From assembly GCA_905234265.1 (NCBI GenBank), contig CAJOHJ010000008.1:1-64000 (forward strand): a stretch of DNA of 64,000 bases, written 5' to 3'. Position 1 is the first letter of the stretch. Each line of letters begins with the position of its first letter. Shown in pieces: positions 40,603 to 49,756 of this stretch. Origin of the DNA: an uncultured Prevotella sp. GTDB lineage: Bacteria; Bacteroidota; Bacteroidia; Bacteroidales; Bacteroidaceae. The notes beneath the pieces were generated by a model. The model ran no database searches, was not told the DNA's origin, and saw only the letters and a list, made by a program, of their open reading frames with translations. A program made the translations under genes and the position numbers.

Positions 40603-41802
40603 TTACTGGGCCTTTATGTTCTTAATCAACTCATAGAGCGTCTGGGCATGGTCGGCAAGCGTGCGGTAGGTCTTCAGCACCACGTTGTCAACATAGTTTG
40701 CGTTGATAGCCTTGCACTGAGCTTGAACAGCGGTGTCGTTGGTATATCCGCCAAGAGTTTCGGCAAGGTTGCCGAGGGCTTCGTCAAGTTCGTTGAGGGC
40801 ATCGATGGCCTCGCCGGCGGAAGCGTCTTTGTAGTTGAGTACGAAGGGATACTTCATGGCATGTATCTTCGACAGCGATGCCTCAAGCTTGGCCTGAACG
40901 GTCTCTGCCTGTGTCTTCAGCGTGGCATTGTTGCTGTAAAGGCAGAAATATATCAGCGAACTGGCATTAGGTGCAGAGGCACCGACGGCACCGTAGAGGG
41001 CGTTCTTGCAGCTGACGATGTTGTCGTAGAAATCGGTGATGGAGTTGTAGGCATACGGTGACTCGATGTAGGAATCGTCTTCGCCAGAGTAGGGAAGTCC
41101 AATCTTGGAGCCGCCAACCTCGCCGATGATGTCCTGACAGCCGGAGATGATTTCCAGAGTGGCATCAAGAGCAGTCTGCCAGTTCTCGTTGCCGTTCTCC
41201 TTGAACTGCTTGCCGAAGTTTTCAAATCCTCCGAGCGCTCCCTGCTGGTTGCCGTCTTCGTCGACAGCGAGGTGGGTGGCAACATAGTCAATGGCAATCT
41301 GGTGGCGTTCGGCGTTGCTTTCCTGTGAGTCCCACGCAGCCTCGAGAGTTGCGGTGGCGTTGTAGAGATCCTTGGCAACGGCGCAGATGTATTTGTATTC
41401 GAGTTCCGTTATCTGGCTGATGTCGCGCGGCTGACCGTTGCGGAACAGGACATATTCCAGACCGTGGTAGCCCATGATGCCAGATGTGGATGTCTTGATG
41501 AATTCGTCAAGGTTAGACATTGCATTGTTGTCGCGCAGCACGTTTGCCAGCTGATTGGCATCCACAGGCCACGTGTCGGTGTGCGGGTCGATGGAGTAGA
41601 CGTCGGCAGCGCCGAAGAGGAATGCCTCAGACTGCTCCCAGTCTGCACGTGCTATCTTCCAGTCGTTGCATGCCTGGTTGAGGGCTTCCTGAGTGCCGCT
41701 GACGGTTGTCGTGTTTGCCGCGTCGTCGCTGGAACAAGACGCAAAGCCTAATGTAATCACTGCAGCCAATGCTGCCACCTTTGTAATGTTCATAATCTTC
41801 AT
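40603..41802 (-). CDS. Imelysin (M75-like, IrpA/ICMP family) lipoprotein
   Basis: A 399-residue lipoprotein (lipobox LGFASC, Cys near 23) of the imelysin family, helical-bundle proteins linked to iron acquisition. The conserved GxHxxE motif appears as GYHGLEYVLF near residues 110-118. ADWEQSEAFLFGAAD near 54 and IDPHTDTWPVD near 71 are further family blocks. It sits between the porin gene upstream and the di-haem oxidoreductase downstream, all on one strand. It probably binds iron or a metallo-ligand at the periplasmic face; despite the M75 name, peptidase activity is doubtful. Confidence 0.9.
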   Translation of the reverse strand: MKIMNITKVAALAAVITLGFASCSSDDAANTTTVSGTQEALNQACNDWKIARADWEQSEAFLFGAADVYSIDPHTDTWPVDANQLANVLRDNNAMSNLDEFIKTSTSGIMGYHGLEYVLFRNGQPRDISQITELEYKYICAVAKDLYNATATLEAAWDSQESNAERHQIAIDYVATHLAVDEDGNQQGALGGFENFGKQFKENGNENWQTALDATLEIISGCQDIIGEVGGSKIGLPYSGEDDSYIESPYAYNSITDFYDNIVSCKNALYGAVGASAPNASSLIYFCLYSNNATLKTQAETVQAKLEASLSKIHAMKYPFVLNYKDASAGEAIDALNELDEALGNLAETLGGYTNDTAVQAQCKAINANYVDNVVLKTYRTLADHAQTLYELIKNIKAQ

Positions 41803-41850
41803 AACTGTATTGTATTTATTATGTGGTTAAATTATTAGTTCCTTACTATT

Positions 41851-41913
41851 CTCCTCGTGCTTCTCACTTTCCTCCTCGCGCTTCTCACTTTCCTCCTCGC
41901 GCTTCTCACTTTC
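41851..41913. repeat. 21-bp tandem repeat, three copies
   Basis: CTCCTCGCGCTTCTCACTTT plus C, three head-to-tail copies at 41851, 41872 and 41893, with one T in place of C in the first. It lies between the porin stop and the imelysin gene, in a 130-base gap without any gene. Same period as, but a different sequence from, the ATTATCTC family. Confidence 0.9.
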
Positions 41914-41933
41914 CTCTTTTCTTCTCCTGCTTT

Positions 41934-43280
41934 TTACAGAAACCATCCGGTGTATGTCACGCCGAGACTGATGCTTGGCTCATTGTTGTACGGCTGTATG
42001 TATAGCGGACTGTCAGACTGGAGACCGTGATTGTCAGGTTTCTCAAAGAAACGGTAGGAATATTCAGCCTTGATTGTCACCGGCTTCACTGGTGAGTAGT
42101 TCAGACCTGCGGCAAAGCGGTATTTCTTGGTGTATTTGTAGGCCGATTTGTGTGTTCCCGACGCCATTGTGTTGTAATGCTCGAAGCGTCCGAAGACATA
42201 AAGCTTGTCGCCCTCTTCGCGCAGCTTTGGAATCTGCGAGAAAACATTGTAGCCTGCTTCCAGGGCATAGGCAACGGCATTGCTGCCGATGTTTGTATAG
42301 TGGTGGGGATTGCCGTCCTGATACTTGTGGTGCGTCCAGTTGGCCTGGTTGTAGGCAGAAATCTCGTCGGCATTGTCGAAGTGGGCATAGTCAATGTTGC
42401 CGCGTACAATCCAGTTCCATCGGTTTAGCGTAAAGTCGGCAGCGATGATGGAAAGCGCTCCGGTAACGTCGTCATACTTTTGTCCCGGTGTGCGCAGGGT
42501 GTTACGGAATGTGTAGCCGTAATATCCGCTGAGGCCGATGCGCAGTCCCTTGACAGAATAGTTGTCGATGCGTGCTGCGGCAGCATAGTTGTTGGCAACC
42601 TTGAATTCGTATGGGCTTGTGGCTCCGTAGTGTGCAAAGTCCTCGGCCGTAAAGCTTTCCGAATTCAGTCCCGACAGCAGCTGCGCCTCGTATCGCCAGT
42701 CCTTCAGCCGGCCCCACAGCGAGATGCCCAGCTGGTGCCAGGTGTTAGGCAGGATAGTCGACTCGCCTTCGGGCCTGTAGACGGTGAAAAACTGGTTAGG
42801 CTCATGATAGGCGTTGGAATAGCCTACGGGAACAATTATTTCGCCGGCCTTGACGTTCAGTCTGCCGTCGAGAAACTCCTTGTTTATCCAGAATTGCTCA
42901 AGAGCCACTTCGCCGCCTTTCTCTACCTCAGCCTCGTATTCGCCAGCCTCTTCGGCTTCGATTTCAACGGCAGTGCCGTTGCCGCCATGCTCGAATTCGA
43001 TTTCCGAACCCATTGTCCAGCCTTTGCCAAAGTCGTAGCCCAGGTTGATGACGACGTGCGGCAGGTCGAAGCGTCCGTGACTCGGGTCGTTCTTGTATTT
43101 TTCGGGCAGCTTGTAGCGGTTGAAGCTCTGGCTGTAGAAGTTTCTCGTCATTACCGCCTCGCCATAGCCGCCGATGCGTAGCCGCGAAGTGTTGTTATCG
43201 TCGTTTCCGGCATCTTGGGCCACGGCACATAGACACGTGGAGATGGCCAAGACAGCCGTAAGTACAAAATTTTTACCCAT
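41934..43280 (-). CDS. Outer-membrane porin of the imelysin locus
   Basis: A 448-residue beta-barrel: signal peptide about residues 1-21 (ending CAVAQ), then RLRIGGYGEAVMTRNFYSQSFNRY and many amphipathic strands, ending in ISLGVTYTGWFL with the usual terminal aromatic. Tyr/Trp-rich repeats (GLRIGLSGYYGYTFRN, FAAGLNYSPVKPVTIKAEYSYRF) resemble phosphate-selective-porin-like proteins. A Glu-rich loop (EIEAEEAGEYEAEVEKGGE, near 109-127) could bind cations, fitting an iron-uptake locus. First gene of the operon porin-imelysin-di-haem protein, with a good promoter. Confidence 0.85.
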   Translation of the reverse strand: MGKNFVLTAVLAISTCLCAVAQDAGNDDNNTSRLRIGGYGEAVMTRNFYSQSFNRYKLPEKYKNDPSHGRFDLPHVVINLGYDFGKGWTMGSEIEFEHGGNGTAVEIEAEEAGEYEAEVEKGGEVALEQFWINKEFLDGRLNVKAGEIIVPVGYSNAYHEPNQFFTVYRPEGESTILPNTWHQLGISLWGRLKDWRYEAQLLSGLNSESFTAEDFAHYGATSPYEFKVANNYAAAARIDNYSVKGLRIGLSGYYGYTFRNTLRTPGQKYDDVTGALSIIAADFTLNRWNWIVRGNIDYAHFDNADEISAYNQANWTHHKYQDGNPHHYTNIGSNAVAYALEAGYNVFSQIPKLREEGDKLYVFGRFEHYNTMASGTHKSAYKYTKKYRFAAGLNYSPVKPVTIKAEYSYRFFEKPDNHGLQSDSPLYIQPYNNEPSISLGVTYTGWFL

Positions 43281-43311
43281 AATAGTTAAGTCTGCCTTTA
43301 TTTTTCGTGTG

Positions 43312-43342
43312 CAAAGGTAGGCTTTTCTATATATGCGTGCAA
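43312..43342 (-). promoter_or_regulatory. Promoter of the porin-imelysin-di-haem operon
   Basis: Minus-strand -7 TACCTTTG (43319-43312) and TTG (43342-43340), 20 bases apart; the leader is about 28 bases. Confidence 0.7.
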
Positions 43343-43383
43343 TACCTTAAAATGATGAAAATGTAAAGTATTTTCTTTTGCGG

Positions 43384-44970
43384 CTATCGTAAGACATGCT
43401 GTCTGAAATAGTCGAAGCTGGCAGTGCCGTCGGCACCATAGCAGAAGACACCTACGCGCAGGCCTTTCCAATAGCCGGAGCGCATGGCGAAAGCCTCACC
43501 GGCAGCAGCCCATTTCCGGCCGTCGGTGCTGTAGTAGAACTGGTGGCTGTTCTGGCTGTTGTCGTTGCTGACGCGCAGGTAGAGCTTTCTGAATTTTCCC
43601 TGTCTGATGATGACGTGCTTGCCGCTGGCTTCCGTGAAAATGCCCTGCGGACAGATGCCGATGGCGCAAAACTGCTTGCCGGAGCAGAACAGGCCGGCAT
43701 AATAGTCGCTGCCGCTGGTGCTGATGAGCGTGGTGCTTTCGCTCTTGAAGCCCACGACTTTCTGTGTGAGCATGTTGCGGCACTGCTTCAGACTGTCGGC
43801 AGGCTGCGCATGCAGGGTGAGCCATCCGCTGCGCTCGTTGAGGCTCCAGCGGCTGTCGTCGGGGTTGTGGTTCCACTGCCAGTGCAGGCCGAGGGTGCTG
43901 TTGAATTCGTCGGTGGTCTGGAGGGTTGTTTTTGGGAGGGTGGGGGGAGTAGGGATGATGGGGTTATTGGGGCTAATGGGGCTGATGGGGTTATTGGGGG
44001 TGATGTGGACGCTGGGCTTCTGCCACACGTAGACGGGTTCGCCGATGCCGTTGCCGTCGATGTCCACTCCGATGAGCGGCCATCCGTCCTGCCAGCGTAC
44101 TGGCTGCAGGTGGACGACGCGTCCCAGCACAGGCGTCTCTTGGAAGTGATAGAACCACCATTCGCCGTCGGGCGTGTCGACGAGAGCGCCCTGATGAGGC
44201 CCGTTGACGGCAGTGCAGCCCTGTTCAAGCACTACACGCTTCTCGTATGGCCCATAGATGTTGCGCGCACGCAGTACCGTCTGCCAGCCTTGACCGACAC
44301 CGCCTTCGGGAATTACCAGATAGTACCAGCCGTCGCGCTTCATGAACTTCGTACCTTCGGCCACAGGCCCGGTATAGACGGTGACGCCGTCGTCGAGCAG
44401 CTGGCGGCCGTCTGGCGACATGCGGTGCACGATGATGGGGCCTGCACGGTGGCGGCTGCGTCCGAGATAGGCTTGTCCGTCGCTGTCCCAGAACGGGCAG
44501 GGGTCTTCCCATTTTCTGACGCGTTGCACGAGATGCAGCGGCGACCACGGTCCGCGTGCGTCGGCAGCCGTAGACACGTAAAGGCCTTCGTCGGGCGTGC
44601 AGAAGAATACGTAGAAGAGTCCGTCGTGGTAGCGGATGGAGGGAGCCCATGAGCCTCCGGCATAGTGCTGGTTGCTGTCCCATCCCGGCTCGTCGATGCG
44701 TGAGTAAATCTGGCTGGCGTAGCGCCAGTTGACCATGTCGTCAGACTCCAGCACCTGCATGCCCATGAAGTGGAAGTCGCTGGCCACCATGTAGTATCGG
44801 CTTCCCACGCGGATGACGTCGGGGTCGGAGAAGTCGGCACACAGCACCGGGTTGATGTACGTGCCATTGCCCTGGTCGCCCCATGCAAGCGGCTGTGCCG
44901 CAAGCGGCATGGTGGCAGGCCCGAAGAGGCTGGCGATGGCGATGAGCAGGGTGGGGAGGGTGAGCTTCAT
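43384..44970 (-). CDS. Glycoside hydrolase family 43 with C-terminal beta-sandwich
   Basis: A 528-residue exported enzyme, probably beta-xylosidase or alpha-L-arabinofuranosidase. Signal peptide about 1-26 (MKLTLPTLLIAIASLFG...LAAQ). The five-blade propeller has the catalytic base Asp in NPVLCADFSDPDVIRVGSRYYMVAS, the pKa modulator in WEDPCPFWDSDG and the general acid in GPVAEGTKFMK. From about residue 355 a C-terminal beta-sandwich (DUF1349/XynB_C-like) follows a Pro-rich linker encoded by 9-bp repeats. The frame starts at 44997, but ATG 44970 gives the better signal peptide. Immediately follows the GH28 gene. Confidence 0.9.
   Translation of the reverse strand: MKLTLPTLLIAIASLFGPATMPLAAQPLAWGDQGNGTYINPVLCADFSDPDVIRVGSRYYMVASDFHFMGMQVLESDDMVNWRYASQIYSRIDEPGWDSNQHYAGGSWAPSIRYHDGLFYVFFCTPDEGLYVSTAADARGPWSPLHLVQRVRKWEDPCPFWDSDGQAYLGRSRHRAGPIIVHRMSPDGRQLLDDGVTVYTGPVAEGTKFMKRDGWYYLVIPEGGVGQGWQTVLRARNIYGPYEKRVVLEQGCTAVNGPHQGALVDTPDGEWWFYHFQETPVLGRVVHLQPVRWQDGWPLIGVDIDGNGIGEPVYVWQKPSVHITPNNPISPISPNNPIIPTPPTLPKTTLQTTDEFNSTLGLHWQWNHNPDDSRWSLNERSGWLTLHAQPADSLKQCRNMLTQKVVGFKSESTTLISTSGSDYYAGLFCSGKQFCAIGICPQGIFTEASGKHVIIRQGKFRKLYLRVSNDNSQNSHQFYYSTDGRKWAAAGEAFAMRSGYWKGLRVGVFCYGADGTASFDYFRQHVLR
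43953..44005. repeat. 9-bp degenerate tandem repeat encoding a Pro-rich linker
   Basis: Units GGTTATTGG / GGCTAATGG / GGCTGATGG repeat about six times. In frame with the GH43 gene they encode ITPNNPISPISPNNPI, the linker between the propeller and the C-terminal beta-sandwich. Confidence 0.75.
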
Positions 44971-44986
44971 AGTGGTGGCAGTCTTT

Positions 44987-46474
44987 TCATTCAGCATCTT
45001 CTTTTACGAACTCCGGGCGTGCGTCAGGCTCGGCGGTGCAGATTTCGACATTGTCGAAATGCACCCTTCGTGCGTGGCGGACGAAGAAAGCCTTTGCCGG
45101 CAGCGGTCCCCACATGGTGGCCTCAGGATATTCTGCGGCCTTTTCGTCTTTCAGCGCAGTGCTGATAGCCTTCAGTGCGCTGGCCTTGATGCCGCCGCTG
45201 TGGCAGATGCTGACATTGCTGATGTGTACGTCCTCGACAGGGTGTCCGGCGAGTCCGGTGATGCTGCATCCGTAGTTGCCGGCGTCTCTTACGCGTACAT
45301 TATTTATATATATACCGCGCATGCTGCCGATGGTCTCAATGCTGTCAGGCTTCTGGCTCCGCGTAGCGCCCTCGTTGCCTCCGCTGACGCTCTGCGCCAC
45401 GAAGGCGTCGGCTCTGCCCTGGCTGAACTGCCATCCGCGCCCACGGTGAGCCAGACGCACGAAGATAGGCGACTCAGTGCCGGTGACGGTAAGCCCGTCG
45501 ACGGAAACATTCTCCATCACTCCGCCGTCGACTATCTCCAGCGACAGTGCCGACGTGCCGATGGGCTTGCCGAAGAAGAGGCTCGACTGGTCGTGGCTGG
45601 GCTTGACGGTGATGCCGCTGACGGAGATGTTGCGGAAGCCGCCGTTGGTCTCGGTGCCAAGCTTGACGGCATTGCAGTGGCTTGACACTATGCAGTTCCG
45701 GATGGTGATATCCTCGCAGAGCCGCGGCGACGTAGACTTCAGCGTAATGCCGTCGTCGTCGCTGTCGGCCATGATGTCGGAGACTATCACGTCGTGGCAG
45801 CCGTCAAGGTCCAGAGCGTCGTTGTTGTAGTTGTTGCGGTTGAAGACCCTGATGCCGCTGATGCGCAGTCGGTCGCAGGCCAGATAGTGCTGCATCCAGC
45901 AGCCGCTGTTGCGCAGTGTGATGTCCTTGACGGTGATGTTGCGGCTCTGCACGAAGCGCAGCAGGTGAGGGCGCATGATGCCCTCGTCGTTCCACGACAG
46001 CTTGGGGAACACGCGTCCCTGTCCGTCGATGGTGCCGAAGCCGTCGATGACGACATTCTCCACGGAGTCGGCATAGACCAGCTGGATGGTCGGCGTGTGT
46101 GTGCGCAGCGACTTGTATGACGACTGCACCGGGCGGTAGTCGCCGAGCCTTGTCGAACCATAGAGCGTGGCGCCCAGCTCGAGGTGCAGGTTGACGTTGC
46201 TTTTGAGAATGACGGTGCCGGTCTTGTACTGTCCGGCAGGCACAACCACGCGTCCTCCGCCGTCGGCAGAGCAACGGTCGATGCACTGCTGCAGTGCGGC
46301 GGTACACAGCACCGTGGTGTCGCTCTTGGCACCGTAGTCGGTGATTACGTAGTCGCGGGCGGTGAGACTTGATGACGTCAAGAATAGCAGACAGCCCACA
46401 ACTATTGAGCTGCGGCTGTGGGTAGCGCTGCTTTGCAGCGGCATGCGCAGCATGGGGAGGTGGAATTTCGTCAT
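44987..46474 (-). CDS. Glycoside hydrolase family 28 (polygalacturonase-like)
   Basis: A 495-residue right-handed beta-helix enzyme for pectic polymers. A long basic N-terminus leads into a hydrophobic segment (IVVGCLLFLTSSSLTA). The mature protein starts RDYVITDYGAKSDTTVLCTAALQQCID. Catalytic motifs: YNNDALDLDG near 217 (the NTD position), SDSDDDGITLKS near 238 (the DD pair) and SSHCNAVKLGTETNGG near 260, which replaces the GHG motif as in rhamnogalacturonan-active members. The HGRGW segment and several repeats complete the helix. It pairs with GH43 downstream and a transporter upstream in one unit for plant cell-wall sugars. Confidence 0.9.
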   Translation of the reverse strand: MTKFHLPMLRMPLQSSATHSRSSIVVGCLLFLTSSSLTARDYVITDYGAKSDTTVLCTAALQQCIDRCSADGGGRVVVPAGQYKTGTVILKSNVNLHLELGATLYGSTRLGDYRPVQSSYKSLRTHTPTIQLVYADSVENVVIDGFGTIDGQGRVFPKLSWNDEGIMRPHLLRFVQSRNITVKDITLRNSGCWMQHYLACDRLRISGIRVFNRNNYNNDALDLDGCHDVIVSDIMADSDDDGITLKSTSPRLCEDITIRNCIVSSHCNAVKLGTETNGGFRNISVSGITVKPSHDQSSLFFGKPIGTSALSLEIVDGGVMENVSVDGLTVTGTESPIFVRLAHRGRGWQFSQGRADAFVAQSVSGGNEGATRSQKPDSIETIGSMRGIYINNVRVRDAGNYGCSITGLAGHPVEDVHISNVSICHSGGIKASALKAISTALKDEKAAEYPEATMWGPLPAKAFFVRHARRVHFDNVEICTAEPDARPEFVKEDAE

Positions 46475-46478
46475 GTTC

Positions 46479-48377
46479 TTATTTCTTAACCTTCGTAGCT
46501 CTGATGAAGTAGGCGATGAGCAGCACGTAGGCCGCCAGCGACAGCCACTCCGAGAGAGGGTTCTGCCACCAGGCGTCGTAGTCGAACTGTATGCCTCCGA
46601 AGCGCAGCAGTGCGCTCAGCACACCCATCAGCGCACCGCCGGCAATGAAGCCAGAGGCCAGCAGGTTGCCCTTCTCGCCGCGTGCCTTGTTGACGGCCTC
46701 GTCCTTCGACCGCGTGGTGACATACCAGTTGACGGCACCGCCGACAATCAGCGGCACGTTCAGCTCCATGGGTATGAACATGCCCAGTGCAAAGGCCAGT
46801 GCAGGCACCTTGCAGAGCGTCAGCACAATGGCAATGGCGGCTCCCAGCGCGTAGAGCGGCCACGGGGCGCCCACGCCGTTCATCAGCGGGTCGATGACGG
46901 CAGCCATGGCGTTGGCCTGCGGTGCTGCCAGAGTGCCGGAAGCGAAGCCGTAGGTCTCGTTGAGCAGCATCATCACGCCGCCCACGGTGGCTGCCGACAC
47001 CAGAGTGCCGAGGAACTTCCACGTCTGCTGCTTGCGCGGCACGACGTCCGTCCAGTAGCCAATCTTAAGGTCGGTGATGAACGAGCCAGCCATCGACAGG
47101 GCCGTGCATACCACGCCGCCCATGATGAGTGCTGCCACCATGCCGCCAGTGCCTTTCAGCCCTACGCCCACCATTACCACGGAGGCCAGGATGAGCGTCA
47201 TCAGCGTCATTCCGCTGACGGGGTTGGAGCCAACGATGGCAATGGCGTTGGCAGCTACGGTGGTGAAGAGGAAGGCAATGACGGCCGTCAGCACTATTGC
47301 CACAAGGGCAAACAGCAGGTTGCCGTCCATGACGCCAAACCAGAAGAAGAGGAATGTCAGCACCAGCGTGACGGCGGAGGCAACGGCAATGAACTTGAAG
47401 GGCAGGTCGGTGGCCGTCCCCTGCTCGCTGCTGCCAGCCCCTGCCTTTGACGCCAGCCCTACGGCACTCCTGATGACCGGCCACGACTTGACGATGCCGA
47501 TGATGCCGGCCATGGCTATTGCGCCGATGCCTATAGACTTGCCGTAGCTGGTGAATATCAGCTCCGGCGACATCTGGCCCACGGCCGTCGTGATGGCAGG
47601 GGTCCACTGGTTCAGCACGGTGTCGGGGAACAACAGTGCCATTGCCGGCACGACGAGCCACCACACGAACAGCGAGCCCAGCGTGATGATGAGCGCATAG
47701 CGGAAGCCGATGATGTAGCCCAGGCCCAGCACGGCGGCACCGGTGTTGTTCTTGAAGACGAGCTTGGCCTTCTCGGCAACGTCGTCGCCAAAGGGCAGCA
47801 TGCGCGAAGTGACATTCTCGTTCCACCATCCGAAGGTGGCCACGATGAAGTCGTAGAGACCGCCTATGAGTCCGGCAAACAGCAGCGGCTTTGCCTGGCT
47901 GCTGCCTTCGCCGCCGCTCTTCAGCACCTGCGTCGTGGCAGTGGCCTCAGGAAAAGGGAACTGCTCCTGAGGGGCTTCCACGAAGTAGCGGCGGAAAGGT
48001 ATGAGAAACAGAATGCCCAGCACGCCGCCCAGCAGAGAGGCAATGAAAATGCTCAGGAAGTCGGCCGACATCTCTGGATACTTGGCCTGCAGGATGTATA
48101 TGGCCGGCAAAGTAAAGATGGCTCCTGCCACCACAGCCCCCGAGCAGGCGCCGATGGACTGGATGATTACGTTCTCGCGCAGGGCATTGCTGCGCTTGGC
48201 GGCAGCACTCACGCCCACGGCAATGATGGCAATGGGGATGGCAGCCTCGAACACCTGGCCGACCTTCAGGCCCAGATAGGCTGCAGCCGCTGAGAACAGC
48301 ACAGCCATCAGCACGCCCCACGTCACCGACCATGCGTTGACCTCGGAGCGCGGCGAAAGATTGTTTTTCTGTTTCAT
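46479..48377 (-). CDS. OPT family oligopeptide transporter
   Basis: A 632-residue membrane protein with about 15-16 transmembrane segments, matching the bacterial OPT family: WSVTWGVLMAVLFSAAAAYLGLKVGQVFEAAIPIAIIAVG at the N-terminus and FPFPEATATTQVLKSGGEG near 160. Substrates in this family are oligopeptides or metal-siderophore-like compounds; here none can be inferred. The frame is open to 48482 but the conserved start is ATG 48377. GH28 starts only 4 bases downstream of its stop, so they are cotranscribed. A -7 box lies at 48470-48477. Confidence 0.92.
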   Translation of the reverse strand: MKQKNNLSPRSEVNAWSVTWGVLMAVLFSAAAAYLGLKVGQVFEAAIPIAIIAVGVSAAAKRSNALRENVIIQSIGACSGAVVAGAIFTLPAIYILQAKYPEMSADFLSIFIASLLGGVLGILFLIPFRRYFVEAPQEQFPFPEATATTQVLKSGGEGSSQAKPLLFAGLIGGLYDFIVATFGWWNENVTSRMLPFGDDVAEKAKLVFKNNTGAAVLGLGYIIGFRYALIITLGSLFVWWLVVPAMALLFPDTVLNQWTPAITTAVGQMSPELIFTSYGKSIGIGAIAMAGIIGIVKSWPVIRSAVGLASKAGAGSSEQGTATDLPFKFIAVASAVTLVLTFLFFWFGVMDGNLLFALVAIVLTAVIAFLFTTVAANAIAIVGSNPVSGMTLMTLILASVVMVGVGLKGTGGMVAALIMGGVVCTALSMAGSFITDLKIGYWTDVVPRKQQTWKFLGTLVSAATVGGVMMLLNETYGFASGTLAAPQANAMAAVIDPLMNGVGAPWPLYALGAAIAIVLTLCKVPALAFALGMFIPMELNVPLIVGGAVNWYVTTRSKDEAVNKARGEKGNLLASGFIAGGALMGVLSALLRFGGIQFDYDAWWQNPLSEWLSLAAYVLLIAYFIRATKVKK

Positions 48378-48469
48378 GTTTATATTGTTAAAGTCTTTGT
48401 CCTGTGAAACTCTGCAGAAGTGCATTGCCTGACAGCACCGGCGTGCTGCCTTGATGGTACACGGCGTTG

Positions 48470-48477
48470 CAAAAGTA
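48470..48477 (-). promoter_or_regulatory. -7 element of the OPT-GH28-GH43 operon
   Basis: Minus-strand TACTTTTG, about 93 bases upstream of ATG 48377. No TTG at the preferred -33 position. The leader is unusually long for this genome. Confidence 0.5.
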
Positions 48478-48526
48478 AGCAAAATAGAACAATTTCATAG
48501 CACTTTGTGTGTTTTTTTTCTGGCTG

Positions 48527-48652
48527 CGGAATTATCTCTGCGAGTTACGGAATTATCTCTGCATGTTACGAAATTATCTCTGCATGTTACGAAATTATCT
48601 CCGTAAGATAATTTTTTATCTCTGCATGTTACAAAATTATCTCAATCTTTTG
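48527..48652. repeat. ATTATCTC-family 21-bp tandem array, six units
   Basis: Six consecutive 21-bp units at 48527, 48548, 48569, 48590, 48611 and 48632. The main unit begins CGGAATTATCTCTGCATG. The fifth unit (ATTTTTTATCTCTGCATG...) is identical to 63735-63755 and the third to 9690-9710. The array lies between the divergent OPT and asd promoters, and the -33 of the asd promoter falls in its last unit. Confidence 0.92.
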
Positions 48653-48679
48653 TGTTGCTTTTGTTTTTTCGTACTTTTG
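48649..48679 (+). promoter_or_regulatory. asd promoter
   Basis: -33 TTTG (48649-48652) and -7 TACTTTTG (48672-48679) with a 19-base spacer; the leader to ATG 48716 is about 33 bases. Confidence 0.75.
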
Positions 48680-48715
48680 CACCCAAAATAAGAAACCAAC
48701 AAAAATTATTTAGAC

Positions 48716-49729
48716 ATGAAAGTAGCAATAGTAGGCGCTTCAGGCGCTGTAGGTCAGGAGTTCCTGAGAATTCTTGACGAGAGAAATTTCCCGATGGACG
48801 AACTTGTGCTGTTTGGCTCTGAACGGTCGGCAGGCACTAAATATACTTTCCGCGGCAAGGAACTGACCGTCAAGCTCCTGCAGCATAACGACGACTTCAA
48901 GGACATCGACATTGCCTTCACGTCGGCAGGTGCCGGCACTTCTAAGGAGTTTGCCGAGGACATCACCAAATACGGATGTGTGATGATCGACAACTCCAGT
49001 GCCTTCCGCATGGACGACGACGTACCCCTTGTGGTGCCTGAGTGCAACGCTGCCGACGCCCTGGTGCGTCCGCGCGGCATCATTGCCAATCCTAACTGCA
49101 CGACAATCATGATGGTTGTTGTGCTGCAGCCGCTGGAGCAGCTGTCGCACATCAAGCGCATCCACGTGTCGTCATACCAGAGCGCTTCCGGCGCCGGCGC
49201 AGCAGCCATGGCCGAACTGCAGCAGCAGTACAAGGAGATGGTTGAAGAGGGCGAGGTGAAGACGGTTAAGAAGTTCCCCCACCAGCTGGCCTACAACGTC
49301 ATTCCTCAGATTGACGTCTTCCAGCCCAACGGATATACCAAGGAGGAAATGAAGATGTACAACGAGACGCGCAAGATTATGCATACCGACGCCCGCTGCT
49401 CGGCAATGTGTGTCCGCGTAAGCTCGCTGCGCAGCCACTCTGAGTCGGTGTGGATTGAGACAGAGCGTCCGCTGACTGTCGAGGAGGCACAGAAGGCCAT
49501 TGCCGCAGCTCCCGGCTGCACGCTCGTCGACGATCCTGCCAACCTGGTATATCCCATGCCTCTGGAGACAGCTGGTAAGGACGATGTCTACGTAGGCCGT
49601 GTGCGTAAGGACTTGGCCGACGACAACGGACTGACCTTCTGGCTTTCTGGCGACCAGATAAGAAAGGGCGCTGCCCTGAACGCCGTGCAGATTGGCGAGT
49701 ATCTGATAAAGGTGGGCAACGTGAAATAA
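48716..49729 (+). CDS. asd: Aspartate-semialdehyde dehydrogenase
   Basis: Reduces aspartyl phosphate to aspartate semialdehyde, the branch point to lysine, threonine, methionine and diaminopimelate. The 337-residue protein has the NADP motif [18 protein letters not shown] at the start. [14 protein letters not shown] follows near 64. The catalytic Cys lies in [17 protein letters not shown] near 130, and [17 protein letters not shown] near 155 is the family signature. Its start and promoter are clear. The DUF3078 gene follows after 27 bases. Confidence 0.97.
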   Translation: MKVAIVGASGAVGQEFLRILDERNFPMDELVLFGSERSAGTKYTFRGKELTVKLLQHNDDFKDIDIAFTSAGAGTSKEFAEDITKYGCVMIDNSSAFRMDDDVPLVVPECNAADALVRPRGIIANPNCTTIMMVVVLQPLEQLSHIKRIHVSSYQSASGAGAAAMAELQQQYKEMVEEGEVKTVKKFPHQLAYNVIPQIDVFQPNGYTKEEMKMYNETRKIMHTDARCSAMCVRVSSLRSHSESVWIETERPLTVEEAQKAIAAAPGCTLVDDPANLVYPMPLETAGKDDVYVGRVRKDLADDNGLTFWLSGDQIRKGAALNAVQIGEYLIKVGNVK

Positions 49730-49756
49730 AGACAGAAACAGAAAATAAAAATATTG

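Noticed and set aside
41823..42005. Short ORF with PRASHFP repeats
   Set aside because: A translation of the 21-bp tandem repeat between genes, not a gene.
48509..48691. Small ORF with repeated LRNYLCM peptide upstream of asd
   Set aside because: Same repeat translated by chance; it overlaps the asd promoter.
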